Source: Lujinxingia litoralis
Lineage (GTDB): Bacteria > Myxococcota_A > Bradymonadia > Bradymonadales > Bradymonadaceae
Reading direction: 5' to 3'
Length of the DNA: 64,000 nt
Assembly (NCBI RefSeq): GCF_003260125.1
Contig: NZ_QHKO01000010.1
Coordinates: forward strand, 1-64,000
The notes beneath the pieces were generated by a model. It made no database searches and was not told where the DNA came from. It saw only the letters and a program-made list of their open reading frames with translations. Each line of letters opens with the position of its first letter. Positions within the stretch are counted from its first letter, which is position 1. Made by a program: the position numbers and the translations under genes. Below, piece after piece: positions 46,001 through 52,700 of the stretch.

Positions 46001-49000
46001 TCCGCCTGACGCTTTTCAATGCCCCCGATGACGTGACCATCGGCGGCCACGCCCCGGCCATCGCCCGGGTCCTGAAGGCACTTCCCGAACATCGGGCCAG
46101 CGATCTCCACTACGACATCGCCGTGCATATCCCGGAGCTGGGAGGCTTTCAGGAGCGCTGGCTCAAGCTCCACACCCGCACCTGCCACCCCACCCGACGC
46201 CGCCTCTACAGCCACGCCTTTTTGGACCACTATGAGCCCTCCGCCCCCCGGGTGGCCGAGGCGCTGCTGGGCCAGGCGATGCGCCCGGTGAACTTTCCGG
46301 CCCTCATCAACGCCGCCTACGAAGATGGCGTGCGAATCTTTGTAGAACACGGGCCACGCACCACACTGGGCCCCTGGATTAAGAAGACCCTTGGCGATCG
46401 ACCGCACCTCTGCGTCTCCCTCGACGCGGCCAGTGACACCGGCCTGCGCCCCCTGGCCAACGCCATCGCTCGCCTGGCGGCCGCCGGCGTCAGCGTCAAC
46501 TGGGAGGCCTATAACGCGCACCTGGAACTCGCCACATCCCCCCATTCACGCACGCGCCGCGATCCGTCCGGGGGTCAGACATCCCCCCGAAATCACGCCA
46601 CGTTAAGCTATCCGGCGCACTGGTCCGACTACCAGATTTCCAGCCTTGAGCCCTCTCGGCACCCCAAACCCGGCGCTCCCGCACGTCCCTTCCTTTCCTC
46701 GGCCGACGACCCCATCATGCCTGAAAAGCCCACCCAGCTCCCGCGGGCCCCGCGACTTCCCCGCGTGAGCGATCCCGCGATCCACGCCCCGGCAAGCGCC
46801 CCGACCGTCGAGGCCCCCCTCCCTGCCAACCTGCCCGTGGGCGCCCCAGTGCCTCTCACGGCTGCGCAACCCCCTACTTCGGTGGCCCCCGCCGGCCCCG
46901 GAGTCCTCCCGCCCTACTTCGATCTGCAACGTCAGGCCTATCAACGCTACCTCCAGGTGTTGGCCACACAGTCCGAGGTTCACCGGGCATTCCTGGCCCA
47001 GACCCAGCGCGCCTGGCAGCTGGCCCAGACCGGACAACCTGCCTCCCAGAGCACGTCCCAGGGTCAGACATCGCCCGGCATCGACGCGGCTTTTCCGCGC
47101 TCAACAACACCGCGCACTCCCCGTCTATCCCCCACGTTTTACAAGTCCCAGGGTCAGACATCTGACACGTCCCGGGGTCAGACATCCCGCACCTACTCAC
47201 AGCCCCATTCGCCCGCTGCTAACACGACCCGGGGTCAGACATCTGACACGTCCCGGGGTCAGACATCCCACACATCCGGGGGTCAAACATCCCCCGGCAA
47301 TAGCGCCGAATCCTCGTCGCCGGCGGCCCCGCGCCCCGTCGGTCCGACCTTCTCTCGTGCCGATCTGGAGGTGCTGGCCAGCGGCAAGATCTCCCAGGTT
47401 CTCGGTCCGCTCTTCTCCATTCAAGACGACTTCCCCCGCCAGGTTCGCATGCCCGAGCCCCCCCTGCTCCTGGCCGATCGCGTCACCGGCATCGACGCCG
47501 AGCCCGGGGTCGTCTCCACCGGGACCATCTGGACCGAGACCGACATCACCCCGGAGGCCTGGTACCTGCACCGCGGTCACATCCCGGCCGGCGTGATGAT
47601 CGAGGCCGGACAGGCCGACCTCTTGCTCATCTCCTGGATGGGCGCCGACTTCCAGAACCGCGGCGAACGCATCTACCGCCTCCTGGGCTGCGAGCTGACC
47701 TACCGCGGTGGCCTCCCGCAGGCCGGTGACACCCTCAAATACGACATTCACATCGACGGGCACGCCAACCAGGGCCCCATCCGCATCTTCTTCTTCCACT
47801 ACGACTGCCGCGTCGGCGACGACATCCGACTTTCGGTGCGTCAGGGCCAGGCCGGATTCTTCTCCGATGCCGAACTGGCCGAGTCGATGGGCGTGCTCTG
47901 GACCCCGGAAAAAGAAGAGCTGGAGCCCGCCCCCGAGCACATCACAAGCCTCATCGACCCGGCGCAGGTCCCGGCGTCCTGGAGCGCCGACCAGGTCCAG
48001 GCCTTCGCCGACGGCCGCCCTGGCGAGTGCTTCGGCACAGGCTACGAGCGCCTGCTCACCCACACGCTCACGCCCGCCATTCACGCCGGAAACATGTGCC
48101 TGATGGGCGCCGTCGAGGAGCTCGATCCCAGCGGCGGTCCCTGGGGCAGGGGATACCTGCGCAGTCGCCTCCCGATCACCCCGGATCACTGGTTCTTTGA
48201 GGGCCACTTCAAAAACGATCCCTGCATGCCCGGCACCCTGATGTTCGAGGCCGGGATGCAGGCGATGAGCTTCTACATGGCCGCCTGCGGCCTGACCCTG
48301 GAACGCGACGGATGGCGCTTTGAGCCGGTGCCCGATGTGCCCTACCAGCTGCGTTGCCGCGGGCAGGTCACGCCCTCCTCCCGAGAACTGTGCTTTGAGC
48401 TCTACGTCGAAGAACTCACCGACCCGACCAACGGACGCCCCACGCTGCGCGCCCACATCATGGCCACGGTCGACGGCCTCAAAGCTTTCCACTGCCGCTC
48501 CATGCAGATGCACCTGGTGCCCGACACCCCGATGGGCGAGCGCCTCGCCTGTGAGGGACTCCCGGCCCGACGCGACCCCCGGGCGGTGACCCGCGGGGGC
48601 GTCACCCACGACCGCTTCGCCCTGGAAGCCACCGGCATCGGCCCGGCCACCGCCTGCATGGGGCCGGCCTACCAGCGCTATCAGGATGCCGGAAGAATGC
48701 CCCGGCTGCCCGGCGATCCCTTCCAGTTTATGACCCGCGTGGCCGAGTTCTCCTCCGAGCCCGGCCAGAGCGCGCCGGGGGATGAGGTCGTCGTCGAATA
48801 CGACCTTCCCGACGATGCCTGGTATTTCGACCATAACGACCGCCCCGTAGTCCCCTACGCGGTGCTCCTGGAAGCCGCGCTCCAGCCCTGTGGATGGCTC
48901 TCACTGACCTCCCGCGCGTTTGTCGACGCCACAGACCCGCTCTACTACCGAAACCTCGACGGCCAGGCCACGCTGCTGGCCGAGTTTACCCCCGGCGGTG

Positions 49001-49773
49001 GCACCCTTCGCACCCACGCGAAGATGATCAATCAGTCGTGCTCCGGCTCCATGATCATCCAGAGCTTCGAGGTCCGCTGCACCATCGACGATATGGCAGT
49101 CTACGAGTTGACCACGACCTTTGGCTTTTTCCCCAAAGCCGCGCTCCAAAATCAAATCGGACTGCCTCTGACCGACCGCGACTCCGCGCGCCTCGCTGCG
49201 CCGGCAAACGTCGTGATCGACCACAGCTGGCGGGCCTCATGTTCGACCCTGGGTCAGACACCCCAGGATGAACTCCCCGCGATCATCGACCTCTCTTCCT
49301 CTCCCGATCCGGAGCATCCCGAGCTCTGGCCCGACACCATGCTACGCATGATCGACCGCCTGAGCTCCTGGGAGGAGTCGGCCCAGGGCGTACGCCTGCG
49401 CACCGAAAAGGACGTCGACCCGGCCGAGTGGTTCTTCAAAGCCCACTTCTTCCAGGACCCGGTTCAGCCGGGCTCCCTGGGCGTGGAGGCGATGATTCAG
49501 TCGCTTCGCTACGCCCTGCTCCGTCTGGGGCTGCACCGCCGGTTTGAGAACCCGATCATCGAGCCCCTGGCCCTTGGCGAAGCGATGACCTGGAAGTACC
49601 GCGGTCAGGTCATCCCCGAAAATAAGCGCATCACCGTCCTGCTCGATCTCCACACCATCAAAGAGACCGCCACCAGCACCCTGCTCGTCAGCGAGGCCTG
49701 GCTTTTTATCGACGGTCTGAAGATCTACCACACCGAACACCTTTCTCTGCGCGTGCTCGAGGCTCACCCATGA
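43039..49773 (+). CDS. pfaC: PUFA synthase subunit KS-CLF-AT-DH-DH (PfaC/Pfa3 type)
   Basis: A 2244-residue subunit. KS at about 5-435 has Cys187, His322 (ECHATGT) and His360 (MGHAITAAG). A second KS-like domain at about 500-760 has TTSAEELGG where the active Cys should be, so it is a chain-length factor. AT follows with Ser910 in GFSSGE. A repeat-rich linker (about 1170-1430) leads to four FabA-like hotdogs, forming two DH units. Their motif histidines are near 1514, 1723 (HFKNDPCMPG), 1932 and 2136 (HFFQDPVQPG). KS-CLF-AT-DH-DH is the myxobacterial Pfa3 layout, here without an acyltransferase tail. It overlaps both neighbours by ATGA. Confidence 0.92.
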   Translation: MKRPTPVAIVGQSCIFPGSLSPEAFWQNLLAGRDLLSPPAPGRWRAEPARAMGRPGWNNPGGYVRGFETIFDPQAYGLDAELLRHLDPLVQWSVHTAKIAYEQARNREQGRLAIYLGNLSLPSEGMARQVEEAHLPTPAREALARTRSDAHRRAGHYNRHMSGLPAHLVAHALGRPEAPAMALDAACASSLYAIKLGMERLRARTADLVLAGAVNRADPLFLNIGFQALQALSPTGQSRPFHRDADGLVPTEGCAFIALKRLDDALDCGDTILGVIHEVGLSNDGRSDGLLVPSSEGQIRALRAAYARCGVRPEDLSYIECHATGTALGDGRELHSLQALFPDQHDEALPIGSLKSNMGHAITAAGMAGLLKILASFSAHQLAPTIHCDAPLESLDHSAFRVVRSPEPWDTPRKVAALSAFGFGGNNSHLLVESWTGKSPAYLAQRSAKGSFDRIESNSCSTPGRADTPSPVSSGAEIAVVALATLLPTGQLSHTLLNADQVDNAPPERRRLSSIDIPLQGLRFPPRDLEVSAPQQLAMLRVAIDAAAQTEPLPRERTGVFVGMQTDPDVVRHGVRARQHALPPEQRNAIAPPLSAAAVIGGLPNIVANRLNAHFDLGGASLTTSAEELGGVAALEEAIAAIRRGELDAAIVGAVELADDLEADAAVALILKRRDLAEADNDTILATLPEDSDLRDAANLDAALPPCGSARGLLAVAAAIALPEHALPRVGNATGLRAATVLETTSALAAPHRLALQRAPRPVIEDAPRVHFVKQPAAAFIVAATDDELTTKVARLSRHTEHGEHPGEGVYPLAGDAALRGQIAQVFTGAAASYHGMGQGLLLAFPKLVDDLRHRFTRLDAASRWMTHPDAGARPTPLDKLFAASVLAQLHNDLTTGLLGIDFDAALGFSSGETNALFATGVWRDFDDLYDQFSSSGAFTRALGGQFDVLKKAWAKHLAPDEVPRWESWRVVGPQEAVEAAIADEPLVRLTLFNAPDDVTIGGHAPAIARVLKALPEHRASDLHYDIAVHIPELGGFQERWLKLHTRTCHPTRRRLYSHAFLDHYEPSAPRVAEALLGQAMRPVNFPALINAAYEDGVRIFVEHGPRTTLGPWIKKTLGDRPHLCVSLDAASDTGLRPLANAIARLAAAGVSVNWEAYNAHLELATSPHSRTRRDPSGGQTSPRNHATLSYPAHWSDYQISSLEPSRHPKPGAPARPFLSSADDPIMPEKPTQLPRAPRLPRVSDPAIHAPASAPTVEAPLPANLPVGAPVPLTAAQPPTSVAPAGPGVLPPYFDLQRQAYQRYLQVLATQSEVHRAFLAQTQRAWQLAQTGQPASQSTSQGQTSPGIDAAFPRSTTPRTPRLSPTFYKSQGQTSDTSRGQTSRTYSQPHSPAANTTRGQTSDTSRGQTSHTSGGQTSPGNSAESSSPAAPRPVGPTFSRADLEVLASGKISQVLGPLFSIQDDFPRQVRMPEPPLLLADRVTGIDAEPGVVSTGTIWTETDITPEAWYLHRGHIPAGVMIEAGQADLLLISWMGADFQNRGERIYRLLGCELTYRGGLPQAGDTLKYDIHIDGHANQGPIRIFFFHYDCRVGDDIRLSVRQGQAGFFSDAELAESMGVLWTPEKEELEPAPEHITSLIDPAQVPASWSADQVQAFADGRPGECFGTGYERLLTHTLTPAIHAGNMCLMGAVEELDPSGGPWGRGYLRSRLPITPDHWFFEGHFKNDPCMPGTLMFEAGMQAMSFYMAACGLTLERDGWRFEPVPDVPYQLRCRGQVTPSSRELCFELYVEELTDPTNGRPTLRAHIMATVDGLKAFHCRSMQMHLVPDTPMGERLACEGLPARRDPRAVTRGGVTHDRFALEATGIGPATACMGPAYQRYQDAGRMPRLPGDPFQFMTRVAEFSSEPGQSAPGDEVVVEYDLPDDAWYFDHNDRPVVPYAVLLEAALQPCGWLSLTSRAFVDATDPLYYRNLDGQATLLAEFTPGGGTLRTHAKMINQSCSGSMIIQSFEVRCTIDDMAVYELTTTFGFFPKAALQNQIGLPLTDRDSARLAAPANVVIDHSWRASCSTLGQTPQDELPAIIDLSSSPDPEHPELWPDTMLRMIDRLSSWEESAQGVRLRTEKDVDPAEWFFKAHFFQDPVQPGSLGVEAMIQSLRYALLRLGLHRRFENPIIEPLALGEAMTWKYRGQVIPENKRITVLLDLHTIKETATSTLLVSEAWLFIDGLKIYHTEHLSLRVLEAHP
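44414..44444 (+). repeat. In-frame repeat in the KS-CLF linker
   Basis: TGTTCAACCCCCGGACGTGC with the ACCCCG tail is read as CSTPGRADTP near residue 460. This is a third forward reading frame of the same repeat. Confidence 0.75.
46566..47293 (+). repeat. In-frame repeat cluster in the AT-DH linker (7 copies)
   Basis: Reverse-oriented copies of CC[C/G]GGGTCAGACATC at about 46568, 47056, 47149, 47169, 47229, 47249 and 47273 are each read as GQTS, with RGQTS, QGQTS or GGQTS variants. The intervening sequence is Ser/Thr/Pro-rich and looks disordered. Confidence 0.82.
49238..49262 (+). repeat. In-frame repeat between hotdogs 3 and 4
   Basis: ATGTTCGACCC then TGGGTCAGACA is read as CSTLGQTP near residue 2068. 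It is a whole palindromic unit and lies between two hotdog domains. Confidence 0.72.
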
Positions 49774-52700
49774 CACGGCCCGCCCCCGTTCCATCCTTGC
49801 TGCGCACCGGGGCGTTTCGCCGCGTTGCCGTTCTCAACCGCGGTGAGGCCGCCATGCGCTTTATTCGCGGGGCTCAGACCTGGAGCCGCCGCGAACACAT
49901 CCCGCTGGAGAGCATCGCCCTCTACACCGCCGCCGACGCCGAGGCCCCCTTTGTTCAGGCGGCTGACTTCGCCGTGCCTCTACCCGATCCCGGCCCCGGT
50001 GGGACCTCGCCATACGTCGACATCGAACTGCTGCTCGACAACGCCCAGGCCGCCGGCGCCGATGCGGTCTGGCCGGGCTGGGGCTTTGTCTCCGAAGCCC
50101 CCGAGCTGGCGCAGGCCTGCGAGGCACGCGGATTGATCTTTCTGGGGCCTCCCGCTCAGGCCACCCGCCAGATGGCCGACAAGGTCACCGCCAAGCTGCT
50201 CGCCGAACAATGCCGGGTGCCTGTCGCTCCCTGGTCCCGGGAGCCGGTGGCCGATGTCGCTCAAGCCCTGGAACGCCTGGAGCACATCGGCTACCCGGCG
50301 TTGCTCAAATCTGCCGCCGGCGGCGGCGGGCGTGGGATTCGCCTGGTTCACCAACCCGCAGACGTCAAAGAAGCCTTCCAGAGCGCTGCGGCCGAGGCCC
50401 TCTCCACAAGCGGCAATCCCGCGCTCTTCATCGAGCGTTTCATCACCGAGGCCCGTCACGTCGAGGTCCAGGTAGTCGCCGACGCCTACGGCAACGTCTG
50501 GACCCTGGGCACCCGCGACTGCTCGGTGCAACGCCGCAACCAGAAACTGATCGAGGAAGCGCCAGCTCCCGAGCTTTCCGACGCTCTGCGCGCCGACCTG
50601 GAAGCCTGCGCCCGCCGCCTGGCCCGGGCCTGTGGCTACGTCGGCGTAGGCACCATTGAGTACCTGGTGCTCCCCCCTTGTCATACGTCCGGGGGTCAGA
50701 CATCGGACACGTCCGGGGGTCAGACATCGGACACGTCCGGGGGTCAGACATCGGACACGTCCGGGGGTCAGACATCAGCCAGTTCTTGTGCGACCGATCC
50801 GACGTTTTACTTTCTGGAAATGAACACCCGACTGCAGGTCGAACACACCGTGACCGAGGCGATCTTCGGCATCGATCTCGTCGCCTCCCAGATCGACATC
50901 GCCCGCGGCCTCAACCTCAGCACCCGTCCCCACCCCGAGCCCCGGGGCGTCGCGCTGGAAGTTCGCCTCAACGCCGAAGATCCCGACGATGGATTCGCAC
51001 CGCGCACAGGTCAGATCCTGCGCTATGTCGCACCCGATGGTCCCTGGGTCCGCGTCGACAGCGGCTATGTCGAAGGCGGCTGCGTGCCGGGCAACTTCGA
51101 CTCCAACGTGGCCAAGATCATCACCTGGGGTATCCATCGCCAGGAAGCGCTGGCCCGCATGCACAGCGCGCTTGACGACACCGCACTTGTGCTGGAATCC
51201 GGACTCTCCAATCGCGCGCTTCTTCGCGAACTCATCGCTGAATCTGAATTCGCCTCCGGCCCGGTCTCCACGCGCTGGCTCGACACCTTTTTGAAGCAGC
51301 GCAAACCTCCCCACCAGCGCCCCCATCTGCCCCTGGCGCTGGCCGCCGCCGCGATCGGCGATCACCTGAGCTACCGCCGCCAGGAACTCCGTCTCTTTTT
51401 CGCCGAAGCGCTGACCGGCCTGCCTCGCCGCCTGCCCACACCGGGCCCCCGGGAATTCAGCTACCATGCCGGCGATCAGCCCGTGACGGTGAGCGTCGGA
51501 ACCCTGGCGCCGATGACCTACCTTGTCGAATGCGATGCCTGGCAAGCACTGGTGCGCGCCCGGGCGATCGGCAACGCCCAGATGCAGCTCTCCATCGACA
51601 ACGTCACCCACCAGGTGCTGCGCGTCGTCCGCACTGGCCACGTCTTTATCGAGGTCAACGGCGTGGCTCACCGCCTGGAGAAACTCTCCGATGGCAGCAT
51701 TCACGCGCCGATCCCGGCCGCCGTCAGCCAGATCCATGTCACCCCGGGGCAACATGTCCACGCCGGCGATCGTCTGGTGACGCTGGAGGCGATGAAGATG
51801 GAGTTTCCCCTGGCCTCGCCGCTCCAAGGCCAGGTCAGTGAGATCCTTATCACTCCCTCGGCCACGGTGGAGGCCGGCCAGCTGCTTATCAAACTACAGC
51901 CCGCGCACAACGAAGCTCTCCCTGCTGCGGCGCCCCTGACCCTGCCCCCTCGTGAGAGACGCCCGCTGAGCCTCTCCGAGGTGCTGCGCGCGCAGCTGCT
52001 GGGCTACGATATCGACGGCGCACAAACCACCCGGGCCCTGGACACCCTGTGCCAGCACCCGGAGCGCGTCTCCGCTACGGAACTCACCGAGTGGATCGGC
52101 CTCTACCTACTCGGCGAGTCGCTCTTCTGGTCCGGTCGTGACGATGATGCCGCGGGACCGGCCGGAGAATCGAGCGCCGAGCAGCTGGGCCGCTATCTCC
52201 GGCGCCGCGATCTTTTGGACGAAGCTCTCTCGGAGTCCTTCGTTCAAAAACTCCGCCAGACGCTCCAGGCCCACGGCCTCACCAGGCCCCGGGAGCTACG
52301 TGCTGGTAAACGCCTGGACCATGCCCTGATGCGCATCCTCCAGGCTCGCAAAGATCGCCCTCTGCGCGACCGCATCGCCACCGAAGCACTTCGGGCACTT
52401 CTGGCCAGCCCCCGCAAGCACACCCCATCGCATATCCGCGCCGGCCTGAGTCCCCATTTTACGGACGGCCTCGACGACCGGCTCATGACGCTCCTGGAGC
52501 ACCTGGCTCAGGACGCCACCCGACGGCGCCGCTGGGAACTGGCGGCGCTGACCTGGCGCCTGGTCCACGCGCTGGAAGGCGATGCCTCAGGCTCCACGCA
52601 CCTGCCAACTCCCGACTTCTGGGACGACGCTCCCCCCGCACTCAACAGCCTGCCGGCCCGTGTCCACGCGACTCCCACACATCCGGGGGTCGAACATCCG

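Noticed and set aside
44527..48834. Long minus-strand open frames opposite the KS-CLF-AT-DH-DH gene
   Set aside because: Gly/Val/Arg-rich shadow translation with no motif, whereas the plus strand has intact catalytic residues in every domain.
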